A DNA stretch of 64,000 nucleotides from Deinococcus sedimenti. GTDB taxonomy: Bacteria; Deinococcota; Deinococci; Deinococcales; Deinococcaceae. Positions 10,841 to 20,019 of this stretch are shown here, piece by piece. The stretch lies in the NCBI RefSeq assembly GCF_014648135.1, contig NZ_BMQN01000010.1:49665-113664 (forward strand), written 5' to 3'. A model generated the notes under the pieces. The model searched no databases. It saw nothing but the letters and a program-made list of their open reading frames with translations, and was not told the origin of the DNA. A program made the translations under genes and the position numbers. The number at the start of each line of letters is the position of its first letter. The first letter of the stretch is position 1.

Positions 10841-10880
10841 GAGCCCCAGTACGCGCCGCGCGCCCCGGGGGTTCCGTGCT

Positions 10881-10973
10881 ATCCTCTCCCGGTCAGCTGC
10901 CCCAGGGCAGCTCCGGAGGATCAGTAGAACCCGGCTCGCTCCGCGCGAGCTCACGTGTACCGCGAGGACACGT
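10881..10973. ncRNA. Candidate structured RNA or leader with three hairpins
   Basis: Three consecutive perfect or near-perfect hairpins occupy 93 nt. Hairpin 1 (10881-10921) stacks ATCCT/AGGAT, CCGG/CCGG and AGCTGCCC/GGGCAGCT. Hairpin 2 pairs GCTCGC (10934-10939) with GCGAGC (10945-10950). Hairpin 3 pairs ACGTGT (10953-10958) with ACACGT (10968-10973). It lies in the 365-bp gap between the divergent YkvA-like gene and rplU, so it could be the 5' leader of either or an independent RNA. I cannot match it to SRP RNA, 6S RNA, tmRNA or a T-box. The remainder, 10974-11205, holds the rplU promoter. Confidence 0.35.
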
Positions 10974-11114
10974 TCACCAGACACGGGAACCCGCACGCAA
11001 CCTGAGAGCTGCCCACCCCCGCCCCGCGCGCAGAGGGCCTGCCGTTGCCTGCCACCCCCGAGTCTGCGCTGATCCGCCGGACCCGGACGGGTTCCCTATG
11101 ACCTGACGGTGTGT

Positions 11115-11120
11115 TACAGT
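11115..11120 (+). promoter_or_regulatory. Probable -10 box for rplU-rpmA
   Basis: TACAGT is the best -10 match in the rplU upstream region. The -35 at 17-bp spacing (TTCCCT, 11092-11097) is weak. It would give a leader of about 78 nt before rplU. Confidence 0.4.
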
Positions 11121-11205
11121 ACTTGCTTGGTGACCCGCCGAGCGGGTGCAGCAGGCCAAGGCCGCCCAGGGCAGCGTTCCCGGGCGCGCGGCAGGAGGAA
11201 ACACC

Positions 11206-11508
11206 ATGTTTGCAATCATTCAGACCGGCGGGAAGCAGTACCGCGTGCAGGAAGGCGACGTCATCCGCGTCGAGAGCCTGAAAGGCGAAGCGGGCGACAA
11301 GCTCGACCTGACCCCCATCTTCGTGGGCGGCGACAAGACCGTCTTCGGTGACGCCGCAGGCAAGTTCACCGTGAACGCCGAAGTCGTCGAGCACGGCCGT
11401 GGCGAGAAGATCTACGTGCGCAAGTACAAGAGCGGCATCCAGTACCGCCGCCGTACGGGCCACCGCCAGGACTACACCGCGATCAAGATCCTGGGCATCA
11501 AGGGCTAA
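11206..11508 (+). CDS. rplU: 50S ribosomal protein bL21
   Basis: Ribosomal large-subunit protein of 100 residues that binds 23S rRNA. The family pattern is complete: [14 protein letters not shown] at the start, a middle [19 protein letters not shown], and [13 protein letters not shown] at the C-terminus. AGGAGG at 11193-11198 fixes ATG 11206. It is the first gene of the conserved rplU-rpmA-obg order; rpmA follows after 14 bp with its own ribosome site. Confidence 0.97.
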   Translation: MFAIIQTGGKQYRVQEGDVIRVESLKGEAGDKLDLTPIFVGGDKTVFGDAAGKFTVNAEVVEHGRGEKIYVRKYKSGIQYRRRTGHRQDYTAIKILGIKG

Positions 11509-11522
11509 GGGAGGATACCGAC

Positions 11523-11795
11523 ATGGCACACAAGAAAGGCGTAGGTTCGTCCAAGAACGGACGTGACAGCCAGCCCAAGTACCTGGGCGTGAAGAAGTTC
11601 GGCGGCGAGCAGGTCCTGGCCGGGAACATCCTCGTCCGTCAGCGCGGCACCAAGTTCAAGGCCGGCCCGAACGTGGGCATGGGCCGCGACCACACCCTCT
11701 TCGCACTGGAGAGCGGCAAGGTCGTGTTCAGCAATCGTGGCAACAAGGGCCGCTTCATCAGCATCGAAGTGCCCACCGCCGCCGCCGCTGACTGA
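11523..11795 (+). CDS. rpmA: 50S ribosomal protein bL27
   Basis: Large-subunit protein of 90 residues whose N-terminal tail reaches the peptidyl-transferase centre. It starts [16 protein letters not shown] and contains the [20 protein letters not shown] signature. No N-terminal cleavable extension of the Firmicutes type is present. GGGAGG lies just upstream. The last codons form the left arm of a rho-independent terminator, so transcription into obg is probably reduced. Confidence 0.97.
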   Translation: MAHKKGVGSSKNGRDSQPKYLGVKKFGGEQVLAGNILVRQRGTKFKAGPNVGMGRDHTLFALESGKVVFSNRGNKGRFISIEVPTAAAAD

Positions 11796-11814
11796 TCAGC
11801 GCGGCAGGTTTTTT
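11781..11814 (+). terminator. Terminator overlapping rpmA stop codon
   Basis: GCCG-CGCTGA pairs with TCAGCG-CGGC (one bulged C), followed by AGGTTTTTT. The left arm is inside the rpmA coding end. Confidence 0.75.
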
Positions 11815-11818
11815 CGCG

Positions 11819-11857
11819 GGAGCGCCTCAGCCCGGTTGACGGGTCGGGCGCTCCTTT
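11819..11857 (+). terminator. Second terminator downstream of rpmA
   Basis: GGAGCGCC (11819-11826) pairs with GGCGCTCC (11847-11854), with an inner CCCG/CGGG pairing, followed by TTTGCT. In tandem with the first it should separate rplU-rpmA from obg. A TACAGT at 11886-11891 may then start obg. Confidence 0.65.
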
Positions 11858-11954
11858 GCTGCTGCCCCCACGAGGGGCGGCGTCGTACAGTGGCACCCAG
11901 CAGTGGTGCCGGGCGGGGACGCACACGCGCCTTGCCCCAAGGGAGGTGAGGCCA

Positions 11955-13292
11955 GTGGCGTTTCGTGACGTCCTGAATATCGAGGTGGCCGCCGGAAACG
12001 GCGGGGACGGCAGCATGTCCTTCCACCGCGCGAAGTACATGGAAAAAGGCGGCCCGGACGGCGGGCACGGCGGGCGGGGCGGCAGCATCATCCTGCGCGC
12101 CATCGAGGGCGTCGAGTCGCTGGAGCGTCTGGTGGGCCGCCGCAAGTTCAAGGCCCCGAACGGCGCGTACGGCGAGGGTCGCCTGCGTCAGGGTGGCGAC
12201 GGCGAGGACATCTTCATTGACGTGCCGGTCGGCACGACCGCGTTTGACGAGACGACCGGGAAGGTCATCGCGGACCTCGTGCGGGTCGGGCAGGAGAAGG
12301 TCATCGCGCGCGGCGGTTTCGGCGGGCGCGGGAACAGCACCTTCGTGAGCAGCACCCGTCAGGCGCCGCGCTTCGCGGAGCTGGGCACGCCTGGGCAGAA
12401 GCGCCGCGTGCGCCTGGAGCTGCGCCTGATCGCGGACGTGGGCCTGGTCGGCTACCCGAACGCCGGGAAGAGCAGCCTGCTCGCGGCGCTGTCCCGCGCG
12501 AACCCGGCCATCGCGGACTACCCGTTCACGACCCTGTCGCCCATCCTGGGCGTCGTGGACCGCGTGGACGCGAACGGCAGCCCGCTGGACGAGCGCTTCA
12601 CGCTGGCGGACATCCCCGGCATCATCGAGGGCGCCAGCGAAGGCAAGGGCCTGGGCCTGGAGTTCCTGCGGCACATCAGCCGCACGCGCCTGCTCGTGTA
12701 CGTGCTGGACGTGACCCGTGACCCGGTGGGGGAGCTGCGTCAGCTGCAGGCCGAGCTGCGCGCCTACGACCCGACGCTGCTGGATCAGGTCTCCCTGATC
12801 GCCCTGAACAAGGTGGAACTGACCGACGAGGACCTCGCGGCGATGGTCGTGGATGAACTCGCGCAGTTCGGCCTGCCGGTCATCCAGGTCAGCGCCAAGG
12901 GCGGCGAGGGCCTGCCGGAACTGCGCGAGGCGGTGTTCCAGATGCTGCCCGACCGTGAACTGTGGGCGCAGAACAACGCGCTGGAGATCGAACCGGACAC
13001 CGTGCGCGAGGAACCGCTGCGCATCGAGTTCCGCATCGACCCGGCCGCGAAGGGCGTGGGCATCATCAACGACGGTCAACCCGAACGGGTCTGGGCGGTG
13101 CACGGCGGCGGTTTCGAGGAACGCATCGTGCGCTTCTCGCGCTTCATGGACGAGGCGGCCGAGTACCTGGGCAACCTCTTCAAGCGGCAGGGCCTGTACA
13201 ACGCCCTGAAACGCGCCGGGGCGCGCGAGGGGGACACGGTCGAGATCGGCACGTTCCGCTTCGAGTACTTCGACGACGAGGAACAGCGCTGA
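11955..13292 (+). CDS. obg: GTPase Obg (CgtA)
   Basis: Ribosome-associated GTPase needed for 50S assembly and growth control. The 445-residue product has three parts. The first is the glycine-rich Obg fold (1-158) beginning [17 protein letters not shown]. The second is the G domain with P-loop [18 protein letters not shown] and SAK motifs. The third is the C-terminal OCT domain from about 340. The start is GTG 11955, supported by GGGAGGTGAG at 11941-11950 and the family N-terminus. It lies downstream of two terminators, so it probably has its own promoter. Residual read-through from rplU-rpmA is likely. Confidence 0.95.
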   Translation: MAFRDVLNIEVAAGNGGDGSMSFHRAKYMEKGGPDGGHGGRGGSIILRAIEGVESLERLVGRRKFKAPNGAYGEGRLRQGGDGEDIFIDVPVGTTAFDETTGKVIADLVRVGQEKVIARGGFGGRGNSTFVSSTRQAPRFAELGTPGQKRRVRLELRLIADVGLVGYPNAGKSSLLAALSRANPAIADYPFTTLSPILGVVDRVDANGSPLDERFTLADIPGIIEGASEGKGLGLEFLRHISRTRLLVYVLDVTRDPVGELRQLQAELRAYDPTLLDQVSLIALNKVELTDEDLAAMVVDELAQFGLPVIQVSAKGGEGLPELREAVFQMLPDRELWAQNNALEIEPDTVREEPLRIEFRIDPAAKGVGIINDGQPERVWAVHGGGFEERIVRFSRFMDEAAEYLGNLFKRQGLYNALKRAGAREGDTVEIGTFRFEYFDDEEQR

Positions 13293-13309
13293 CCACCGCG
13301 TGAACGAAT

Positions 13310-13346
13310 ACGGCCCCGCAGCGAATGCGGGGCCGTTCGTCTTGCT
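13310..13346. terminator. Strong hairpin between obg and DUF3105 gene
   Basis: ACGGCCCCGCA (13310-13320) pairs perfectly with 13326-13336 around a 5-nt loop, followed by TCGTCTTGCT. It lies between convergent genes and probably terminates both. Confidence 0.75.
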
Positions 13347-13359
13347 GCCTGCCGGTCGG

Positions 13360-13851
13360 TCAGCGGGTCTCGCCGTACGCGCCGCTGCACGACGCGCCGC
13401 GTTCCGGGGCGGTGGCGCCCTGCTCGTACTTGTCCAGGAAGGCCTTCAGGCGGCTGTCATCGGCCTTCTCGACCTTCAGCTGGGCGCCCCAGGCGCTCGC
13501 GGCGACCGGGGTGTCCAGGCCCTCGTAGGGGCTGAGGATGGTGTATGGGCGACCCTCGACGAGTTTTTTCAGGGTGTCCACCTGGGCGGGATCCAGGTCA
13601 GGGCGGTACGTGATCCACACGGCGCCGTGTTCCAGGCTGTGCACGGCGTACTCGTTGTACAGGGGCTGCGCGTACACGCCGCAGTTCTGCCACGTGGCAT
13701 TGTGTGGGCCGCCGGCCGGGGGGTTCTCGGCGTAGATCAGGGAGCCGCTGCGGTGATCTCCGGCGGGGTACGTGAAGGTCTGGACACCCTCGATGGATTT
13801 TGAACCACAGGCGGTGAGGGCCAGGACGAGCAGAGGCAGGGCGGGTTTCAT
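13360..13851 (-). CDS. DUF3105 lipoprotein
   Basis: A 163-residue protein with a signal peptide ending in lipobox LTAC (Cys15), so it should be an extracytoplasmic lipoprotein. The mature part has the DUF3105 hallmarks: [18 protein letters not shown], then [15 protein letters not shown]. Their conserved His, Cys and Glu residues suggest metal or redox chemistry. No function is established. A second Cys pair partner may be the one near the C-terminus (GASCSGAY). A TACTCT -10 box (13860-13865) lies 8 nt from ATG 13851. Confidence 0.8.
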   Translation of the reverse strand: MKPALPLLVLALTACGSKSIEGVQTFTYPAGDHRSGSLIYAENPPAGGPHNATWQNCGVYAQPLYNEYAVHSLEHGAVWITYRPDLDPAQVDTLKKLVEGRPYTILSPYEGLDTPVAASAWGAQLKVEKADDSRLKAFLDKYEQGATAPERGASCSGAYGETR

Positions 13852-13894
13852 GGACCTTCAGAGTAGCGGCTGCACATGAAAACGCCCAGGGTCG

Positions 13895-15355
13895 TTACTC
13901 GCCCGCCTCGGCGTGGGCGCCGCGGGTGGGGGCTTCCTCGAATCCCGGGGGGAGGCCCTGGGCGTACCCGGCGCCGGTCAGGTCCACGGTCGTCCGGTCC
14001 GGGACCAGGTCGCCCTTCAGGCCGCGCTGCGCGAGGACCGGCAGGAACGACGCCATGACCTCGGGTTCGCCGTGCACAAGCCACACGTGGGGCGTGCCCG
14101 CCGTGCTCAGGAAGGCCAGCAGGTCATCCTGGTCGGCGTGCGCGGAGAAGCCGCCGATGGTGTACACGTGGGCTTTCACGGCGATCTCCTCGCCCATGAT
14201 GCGCACGTGGTCGGCGCCCGTGACGATCCGCCCGCCCAGGCTGCTGGGCGACTGGTACGACACGCTGATCAGGCTGGTGGTGGGTTTCCACAGGTGATGT
14301 TTGAGGTGGTGCTGGATGCGCCCGCCGGTCATCATGCCGTTCCCCGCCAGGATGATCGCCGGGCCGTCGTACTTGTTGATGCGCTGCGATTCCGCGCTGG
14401 TCGGCACGACATGCAGCGTGCTGGGCCGGAAGGGATCCTCGCCCGCCTGCAGGGCGTCGCGGACCTCGGGGATCAGTTCGTCGCCGAACTCGAAGTACTC
14501 GTGCGTGGCGCGCGCCGCCATCGGGGAATCCAGGAACACCGGGATGCGCGGCACCTCTCCGGCGTCCATCAGGCTCTTGATGGTGTGCAGGATCGTCTGC
14601 GTGCGCTCGATGGCGAAACTGGGAATCAGGATCTTCCCGCCCTGCCGCACGGCGCCGCGCAGCGCGTCGCGGAACTCGGCCAGCGTGGCGGGCCAGGCGC
14701 GGTGCGTGCGGTTCGCGTACGTGGTTTCCAGCACCACGGCGTCCGCGTGCGGAGGGGGCGTGAAGTCCAGCTGCAGGCCGCTCTCGCGGTTCCCGAGGTC
14801 GCCGCTCATGATCAGGCGGCCCTCCGTGCTCTCGATGAGCAGGTACGCGCTGCCCAGGATGTGCCCGGCCCGCTCTGGCGTGACCCGCAGGTCCGCCACG
14901 CGGGTGGTTTCCCCGAAGGTCAGGTGGGGGCGCAGCAGGGCCAGCGCGCGGTGCACGTCCTCCTCCTCGTACAGGGGCGGGGGGACCTGCTCGTCGGGCA
15001 CGCCCTGGCGGCGCGCGTAACGCAGGTCGCGCCGGTAACCGTCCACCTGCAGTCGGGCGCTGTCGAGCAGCACCGTCTCCGCGAGGCCCGCCGTGGGGGC
15101 GGTGCAGTAGACCGGGCCGCGGAACCCCAGTTTCGTCAGCAGCGGCAGGCGACCCACGTGATCCAGGTGGGCGTGCGTGAGGATCACGGCGTCGAGTCCG
15201 GCCACGTCAAACGGGAAGGGTTCGCGGTTGCGGGCTTCCAGGTCATCGTTCCCCTGGAAGAGGCCACAGTCGATCAGCACCTGCCGACCACCGGTCGTCA
15301 GGAGGTGCATGCTGCCGGTGACGGTCAGGGCCGCGCCGAAGCTCTGGAGTTGCAT
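13895..15355 (-). CDS. Metallo-beta-lactamase/beta-CASP RNA-processing nuclease
   Basis: Cytosolic RNA nuclease of the CPSF73/RNase J-like superfamily, 486 residues. The metallo-beta-lactamase part carries [13 protein letters not shown] (zinc ligands), [10 protein letters not shown] and MSGDLG. The beta-CASP insert includes the LDSPMA region. Later motifs GGFSAHADQ and LVHGEPE complete the metal site. It resembles Thermus TTHA0252-type endonucleases more than RNase J, which has a longer C-terminus. ATG 15355 has a TACACT -10 box (15363-15368) 7 nt upstream. Exact RNA targets are unknown. Confidence 0.87.
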   Translation of the reverse strand: MQLQSFGAALTVTGSMHLLTTGGRQVLIDCGLFQGNDDLEARNREPFPFDVAGLDAVILTHAHLDHVGRLPLLTKLGFRGPVYCTAPTAGLAETVLLDSARLQVDGYRRDLRYARRQGVPDEQVPPPLYEEEDVHRALALLRPHLTFGETTRVADLRVTPERAGHILGSAYLLIESTEGRLIMSGDLGNRESGLQLDFTPPPHADAVVLETTYANRTHRAWPATLAEFRDALRGAVRQGGKILIPSFAIERTQTILHTIKSLMDAGEVPRIPVFLDSPMAARATHEYFEFGDELIPEVRDALQAGEDPFRPSTLHVVPTSAESQRINKYDGPAIILAGNGMMTGGRIQHHLKHHLWKPTTSLISVSYQSPSSLGGRIVTGADHVRIMGEEIAVKAHVYTIGGFSAHADQDDLLAFLSTAGTPHVWLVHGEPEVMASFLPVLAQRGLKGDLVPDRTTVDLTGAGYAQGLPPGFEEAPTRGAHAEAGE

Positions 15356-15479
15356 GTCTCGGAGTGTACCCGCTGCCCTGCGGTCGGCCCGTTGACGTCA
15401 AGGTCTTCTGAACGGTCGGCGGCTCTTCAGCCAGGTCGCATTCAGGGTTCTGTGGGCCGGACCGGTCATGATGACGGAC

Positions 15480-16526
15480 ATGAACGGGCCACCCGCGCCA
15501 CCGTCGCGCGTGGAACAGGTGCGGCGCAGGGCGTACCTGACGGCCGCCTCCATGTCGGTCGCGGCCCACGTCGTGCTCCTGACCGAGAGCGTGACCAGCC
15601 GCGCGTGGGTGAACGTGGGGTCGTTCCTGCTCGGCCTGCTGCTCTCGGTGTGGATTCCCGTTGCCCTCGTCTCCCTGCGCTGGCCGACCGCCCGCCTGAA
15701 TCTGCCCATCGTGGTGGCGGTGACCCTCTCGACGCTGGGCGAATTCATTGCCCTGCTGCAGGTTCCGGAGGTCCGGACCGGGTCGTACCTGTCGTTCCTG
15801 ATCATGGTCGCGCTGTGGTTCGGGCTGCTGCCGCTCAGGCTGTCCGTTCCCGCGTCCGTCATGGGGTTCGTGGGGTTCGCGCTGCTGGTCGCGTCCCGCC
15901 CGGTTCACGACCTGAACCTGCTGGCGTACCTGGGGTGCACGACCGTCGTGATCGCCATGGCCAGCAGTTTCGGGCAGCAGATCACCACCGTTCAGGAGGA
16001 GGCGATGACGTTCCAGCAGGAATCCCTGACCGACCCCCTGACCGGCCTGCCCAACCGCCGGGGCATGCTGGAGTACCTGCACGCCACCCACGCCCGCCTG
16101 CTGCGGGGCGAACACCCGGGGTTCACGCTGGTGCTGCTGGACCTGGATCACTTCAAGCTGGTGAACGACACGCGCGGGCACATGGTCGGCGACGCTGTGC
16201 TGCGCGCGCTCGGTCCGGCCGTGCGGCAGCTGCTGCGGTCGGACATGATGCTGTGCCGCTGGGGCGGTGAGGAATTCCTTCTGCTGATCACCTGCACCAC
16301 CGCCCAGCAGGCACAGGCCATCACGGGCCGCCTGAACGGGGTGCCGCTGCGCCTGCCTGACCCGCTGCCCGAGGTGACCTTCAGCGCCGGGGCGGTCCTG
16401 GCCCACGAGGCCGACAGCGTGGCGGGCCTGCTGGACCTCGCGGACCGGCGCCTGTACGCCGCGAAGCGGGCCGGGCGGCGGCAGCTGCGCTGGGACACCC
16501 AGGGCGGGTCTTCCCTGGTGAACTGA
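15480..16526 (+). CDS. Membrane diguanylate cyclase (GGEEF)
   Basis: Probable c-di-GMP synthase of 348 residues. Residues 1-170 form about six transmembrane helices, a membrane sensor module of unknown ligand. The GGDEF domain follows from about 185: DPLTGLPNRRG, DLDHFKLVND, and the active-site GGEEF. The usual allosteric RxxD I-site is not preserved (RSDM at that position), so product inhibition may be absent. In-frame ATGs at 15468 and 15471 are alternatives. I prefer 15480 because CATGAT at 15467-15472 then forms a -10 box 7 nt upstream, as in the HD-GYP gene at 38063. Confidence 0.85.
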   Translation: MNGPPAPPSRVEQVRRRAYLTAASMSVAAHVVLLTESVTSRAWVNVGSFLLGLLLSVWIPVALVSLRWPTARLNLPIVVAVTLSTLGEFIALLQVPEVRTGSYLSFLIMVALWFGLLPLRLSVPASVMGFVGFALLVASRPVHDLNLLAYLGCTTVVIAMASSFGQQITTVQEEAMTFQQESLTDPLTGLPNRRGMLEYLHATHARLLRGEHPGFTLVLLDLDHFKLVNDTRGHMVGDAVLRALGPAVRQLLRSDMMLCRWGGEEFLLLITCTTAQQAQAITGRLNGVPLRLPDPLPEVTFSAGAVLAHEADSVAGLLDLADRRLYAAKRAGRRQLRWDTQGGSSLVN

Positions 16527-16589
16527 CCGGTTTCTTCACCATGCCTTGATGTCTGGCCGGACCGTCGGGAGCGGGTGTAGGTTCAGGAC

Positions 16590-17054
16590 ATGACCCAGGT
16601 GACCTCAGCCCAAGCTCCCGCCGGTTTTCAGCGCGTCCTGGTCGGCGTGGATTTCTCCAGTTCCTCTCAGGCGGCCCTGGCCCTGGCCCGCGCCCGCTTT
16701 CCCGGCGCGACCCTGCGGCTGGTGCACGTCACGGACGCCCGCGTAACGGCCGCGCCGGACCTGATGGGCGGCGTGACCCCTGCCCTGCCCGACCCGACGC
16801 TGCTGCACACCCTGGAACACGCGGACGCGCAGCGCCTGAGCCGCGACCTGATGGTCGGCGAGGAGCACGAACTGATGGTCGGCGATCCGGTCACGGGCCT
16901 GCTGGACGCCGCGCGCGCGTGGGGCGCGGACCTGATCGTGGTGGGCACGCACGCGCAGGGCGCCATCGAGCATTTCTTCGTGGGCAGCACCGCCGAGAAG
17001 ATCGTGGCGCGCAGTCCCATCCCGGTCCTGACGGTGCGGGGAGGGTCGCGGTGA
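16590..17054 (+). CDS. Universal stress protein (UspA family)
   Basis: Cytosolic single-domain Usp of 154 residues. It begins with the [15 protein letters not shown] strand-helix and ends with the ATP-binding pattern [29 protein letters not shown] (G-2x-G-9x-G-S/T type), so it probably binds ATP. TAGGTT (16578-16583) sits 6 nt before ATG 16590, indicating a leaderless message. Its TGA overlaps the ldh GTG (GTGA, 17051-17054), so the two are coupled. This suggests that lactate dehydrogenase is made under the same stress or energy-limiting conditions. Confidence 0.9.
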   Translation: MTQVTSAQAPAGFQRVLVGVDFSSSSQAALALARARFPGATLRLVHVTDARVTAAPDLMGGVTPALPDPTLLHTLEHADAQRLSRDLMVGEEHELMVGDPVTGLLDAARAWGADLIVVGTHAQGAIEHFFVGSTAEKIVARSPIPVLTVRGGSR

Positions 17055-17965
17055 AGGTCGGGGTGGTCGGCGCCGGGCTGGTCGGCGCGACCGCCGCGTA
17101 CGCCCTGACGCTGCGCGGCTCGTGCAGCGACCTGCTCCTGACGGACCTGGACGGGGACCGCGCCCGCGCGGAGGCGCAGGACATCGCGCACGCCTCGCCC
17201 GTCAGTCACGGTGCGCGCGTCCGCAGCGGCCCGCTGGAGGACCTGCACGGCAGCGGCGTCGTCATCGTCGCCGCAGGCGCCAACCAGAAACCCGGCGAGA
17301 CGCGCCTGGACCTGCTGCAGAAGAACGCCGCGATCTTCCGCGACCTGATCCCCCGCGTCGCCTCCGCCGCGCCCGGCGCCGCCCTGCTGATCGCCACGAA
17401 CCCCATGGACCTCCTGACGGACCTGAGCGTCACCCTGGCCCCGGACCACGCCGTGATCGGGTCCGGCACCGTGCTGGACTCCGCGCGCCTGCGGCACCTG
17501 ATCGCCGAGCGGGCCGGGGTAGACGCCACGCACGTCCACGGGTACGTGCTGGGCGAGCACGGGGACAGCGAGGTCATCGCCTGGAGTACCGTCACCGTCG
17601 CCGGGCTGCCCGCCTGGGCGTTCATGGACGCCCGTGACCTCCCGTGGACGCCGGAGATCCGCGCGCAGATCGAACGGGACACCCGTGAGGCCGCCGCGCA
17701 GATCATCGGCGGGAAACGCGCCACGTACTACGGGATCGGCGCGGCCCTGGCCCGCATCACCGAGCGCATCCTGGGCGACCGCCGCGCCGTGCTGACCGTC
17801 AGCGCGCCCACGCCCGCGTTCGGCGTGAGCCTCAGCGTGCCGCGCGTCCTGGGCCGCGCCGGGGTGCTGGACACCGTGCTGCCCACCCTGACCCCTGATG
17901 AGCAGGACGCCCTGCACCGCAGCGCCGAGGTGCTCCTGAAGGCCCGCCGGGTCATCGGGGACTAA
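17051..17965 (+). CDS. ldh: L-lactate dehydrogenase
   Basis: NAD-dependent interconversion of pyruvate and L-lactate in the cytosol. The 304-residue product starts directly with the Rossmann motif [14 protein letters not shown]. It has the LDH-type loop [14 protein letters not shown] (Gln discriminates lactate from malate dehydrogenase, Arg polarises the carbonyl), ATNPMD, and the catalytic-His motif GEHGDSEV. Start is GTG 17051, overlapping the uspA stop by 4 bp. It is slightly shorter than many LDHs because it lacks an N-terminal arm. It is followed by a short deleted copy of the 142-bp repeat. Confidence 0.92.
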   Translation: MKVGVVGAGLVGATAAYALTLRGSCSDLLLTDLDGDRARAEAQDIAHASPVSHGARVRSGPLEDLHGSGVVIVAAGANQKPGETRLDLLQKNAAIFRDLIPRVASAAPGAALLIATNPMDLLTDLSVTLAPDHAVIGSGTVLDSARLRHLIAERAGVDATHVHGYVLGEHGDSEVIAWSTVTVAGLPAWAFMDARDLPWTPEIRAQIERDTREAAAQIIGGKRATYYGIGAALARITERILGDRRAVLTVSAPTPAFGVSLSVPRVLGRAGVLDTVLPTLTPDEQDALHRSAEVLLKARRVIGD

Positions 17966-17970
17966 CCTCT

Positions 17971-18042
17971 GGGCGGTGTTCAGAGGCGTTGCGGCAACCC
18001 CTCAACGTCTCTGAAACGAGCAGAGCGAGCAACCGCTGTCAG
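17971..18042. repeat. Internally deleted copy of the 142-bp palindromic repeat (copy D)
   Basis: About 72 bp remain of the element seen in full at 40371, 46299 and 51125: one terminal repeat (GGCGGTGTTCAG), the central hairpin TTCAGAGGCGTTG/CAACGTCTCTGAA (17979-17991/18003-18015), the CTGAAACGAGCAG word, and the opposite end ACCGCTGTCAG. The hairpin may terminate ldh. The end TGTCAG supplies the stop codon (complement of TCA 18039-18041) of the convergent OstA-like gene. Confidence 0.6.
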
Positions 18043-19103
18043 GGTCGCCTGGGGGGGGTCGGCGCGGCGGGTGTGGCATCGCCACTGCCCTCCTGCCCGT
18101 CGACGAACTCGCCGGTGATGGTGCCCCCCTCGGTCTTCTCGGCGTACACCTCGTTCCGGTCGAGGTCGTACACGATCACCCCGGCGCGCAGGGTATCGCC
18201 CCCCTGGACGCTCTCGGCGGGCTGCTCGGTCGTGCCGTACAGCCGCGCGACGTTGCGGGTGTCGTCGTACTCGACCCGCGCGGCTCGGCTGGTGCGGCCC
18301 CCACTGGATTTCAGTTCGACGTTCCCGACCAGGGTGGTCTTCTCGTCGTCCACGCTGACTTCAATGCGGTCGCTCTTGCCGGTCAGGGGGTCTTTGTCGC
18401 TGCTGCGGGTGAAGGTCACGGGTCCGTCGATGCGGGCGATGCCGTCGGCACTGTCGTACACGAGTTTCTGCCCCTTGAGTTCCGTGCGTCCCTGCGTGAC
18501 GATCACGGTGTCCGGCGCGGGTTTCGGGGTGGCTTCGACGGCGCAGCGACTCAGGCGGTCCGTCTTGCCCTCCGGGGCTTCTTCCAGGAACCGGGCGGTC
18601 CCGGCGCTGGCCTCCACGCGCCCGTCGCTGCCCTCCTGACCGGCCTTCGGGGGCAGCTGGGTGACGACGGCCAGCGGCACGCGGATCACGTTCTTGTCGA
18701 TGGTGATCTGCACGCCGCCCGCGCCGGTCTCACTGAACACGGCGATGTTCGGGGCGTCCTCCGGCTCGCCGTCCTGCGGACTGCAGATGGTGAACACGCC
18801 GGTCGTATCGCTGGTGCCGGACTTCACGATGACGATCGGCCGGTCCTTGCCGTCCTTCTCGCTGCGCCGCACCAGGGTCAGACTGGACTGCTCCGCTCCG
18901 GCCTCCGGCGCGTCCTGCGGCGTGTCGGCGGAGTTCGCATCGGTGGGGGCCGCGTCCGTCGTGGCCGGTTCCGTGGGCACCGGATTGGGGCTGATCGTGC
19001 CGCCAGGCCGGGTGCCGTCCTGTTGGGCCAGGGCGACCATCACGACGCTCCCGCCGGAGAGCAACGCGGTCAGGAGCGCGGCAGTCAGGCGGGAGCGTGT
19101 CAT
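18039..19103 (-). CDS. OstA/LptA-like periplasmic protein, large
   Basis: Exported 354-residue protein, last gene of a three-gene operon. It has an N-terminal signal peptide or anchor ending ALAQQ, a Thr/Pro/Ala-rich low-complexity linker (about 28-75), then repeating beta-strand segments of OstA type ([49 protein letters not shown]). By analogy it would form a beta-jellyroll that bridges the periplasm. Deinococcus has no classical lipopolysaccharide, so the lipid or glycan carried is unknown. The start is 9 bp after the previous stop. Its stop codon lies in the terminal repeat of repeat copy D. Confidence 0.7.
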   Translation of the reverse strand: MTRSRLTAALLTALLSGGSVVMVALAQQDGTRPGGTISPNPVPTEPATTDAAPTDANSADTPQDAPEAGAEQSSLTLVRRSEKDGKDRPIVIVKSGTSDTTGVFTICSPQDGEPEDAPNIAVFSETGAGGVQITIDKNVIRVPLAVVTQLPPKAGQEGSDGRVEASAGTARFLEEAPEGKTDRLSRCAVEATPKPAPDTVIVTQGRTELKGQKLVYDSADGIARIDGPVTFTRSSDKDPLTGKSDRIEVSVDDEKTTLVGNVELKSSGGRTSRAARVEYDDTRNVARLYGTTEQPAESVQGGDTLRAGVIVYDLDRNEVYAEKTEGGTITGEFVDGQEGSGDATPAAPTPPRRP

Positions 19104-19112
19104 ACGGTGAGT

Positions 19113-20000
19113 TTACTTCTCGCCGGTGAGCTTGAACTGATCGGTGGGGATCTTGTACGCGGCGTTCAGGGCGCGCACGCGGGCCAGGTCGGTGCGCTGC
19201 TCCAGGTAGCCGCTGGCGGGGGCCTTGACGGTCACCTTGCTCTTGCTGTCCACGCTGACGGCGTTCCCGACGACGTACGCGACGTTCTTCTTGTCGTCGT
19301 AGTACACGGCGTCCCCGGTGGTGGTGGTGGTGCCCTGCACGAGTTTCACGCCGCCGCGCACGTACAGTGTCTTGGTCTTGGTCAGCGCGCGGACTTCCTG
19401 CCCGGTGATGATCAGTTCCTTCTGGTTGGCCTTCGCGGCGCGGGTGAGGCTGGGCGTGCCGGTCAGGAGGGCCAGTTCGCGCTGCTCGTCGAACACGAGC
19501 TTGTCGGCCTTGCCGTTCTGCACGCCGTTGGACAGGGTCACGCCGCCCGTGCTGGTGGAGCGGTCGTTGTCCACGTCGAGACTCATCTGCGCGGCCTTGA
19601 TGGTCACGGTATCCCCGTCGTTCTTGTCTGGGGTGAAGGTGGCGCTGGCGTTGCCGTTCAGGACGCCCTGCCCGGTCGCCTCGCTGTACGCCAGCCCGTT
19701 CCCGGTGGCGGTCAGGCGGCCACGGGTGACCTTGACGTTCCCGGTGAAGTCCGCGGTGCGCTTGCCTTTCGCCTCGATCAGCGCGGTGCCCTTGGGGGCG
19801 GCCAGGACGGCCTGGGAGGCCTCGATGTTCAGGGTGCTGACCTTGGCCTTGACGGGACTGCCGATGAAGGTGAGGGGTCCGTTGCGGACGTCGCCACGGG
19901 GGCCGCCCTCGATGGTGATCAGGCGTTTGGCGGCGTCCGTCTGGGCGAGGACAGGAGTGGTCAGGGCGAGGAGGGCCAGCAGTGAGGTCGTTTTTTTCAT
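19113..20000 (-). CDS. LptA/OstA-family periplasmic protein
   Basis: Secreted 295-residue protein with a cleavable signal peptide (to about residue 19, VLAQ). Repeated OstA-type strands run through the mature part: [38 protein letters not shown], then [21 protein letters not shown], and [36 protein letters not shown]. It is longer than E. coli LptA, equivalent to roughly two jellyroll units. It sits between an LptC-like gene (19-bp gap) and a second OstA-like gene (9-bp gap), so all three are probably one lipid-export bridge. The transported molecule is inference only. Confidence 0.75.
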   Translation of the reverse strand: MKKTTSLLALLALTTPVLAQTDAAKRLITIEGGPRGDVRNGPLTFIGSPVKAKVSTLNIEASQAVLAAPKGTALIEAKGKRTADFTGNVKVTRGRLTATGNGLAYSEATGQGVLNGNASATFTPDKNDGDTVTIKAAQMSLDVDNDRSTSTGGVTLSNGVQNGKADKLVFDEQRELALLTGTPSLTRAAKANQKELIITGQEVRALTKTKTLYVRGGVKLVQGTTTTTGDAVYYDDKKNVAYVVGNAVSVDSKSKVTVKAPASGYLEQRTDLARVRALNAAYKIPTDQFKLTGEK

Positions 20001-20019
20001 GGGGGTCTCCTTGATGGAA

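Noticed and set aside
10950..10970. T-box-like word (TGTACCGCG) upstream of rplU
   Set aside because: Only the core word matches the T-box consensus. There is no specifier loop, antiterminator/terminator pair or aminoacyl-tRNA gene downstream.
10841..10996. N-terminal extension of the YkvA-like protein
   Set aside because: The extra residues are Arg-rich, coincide with three strong hairpins and are absent from the usual short family members. GTG 10840 is better.
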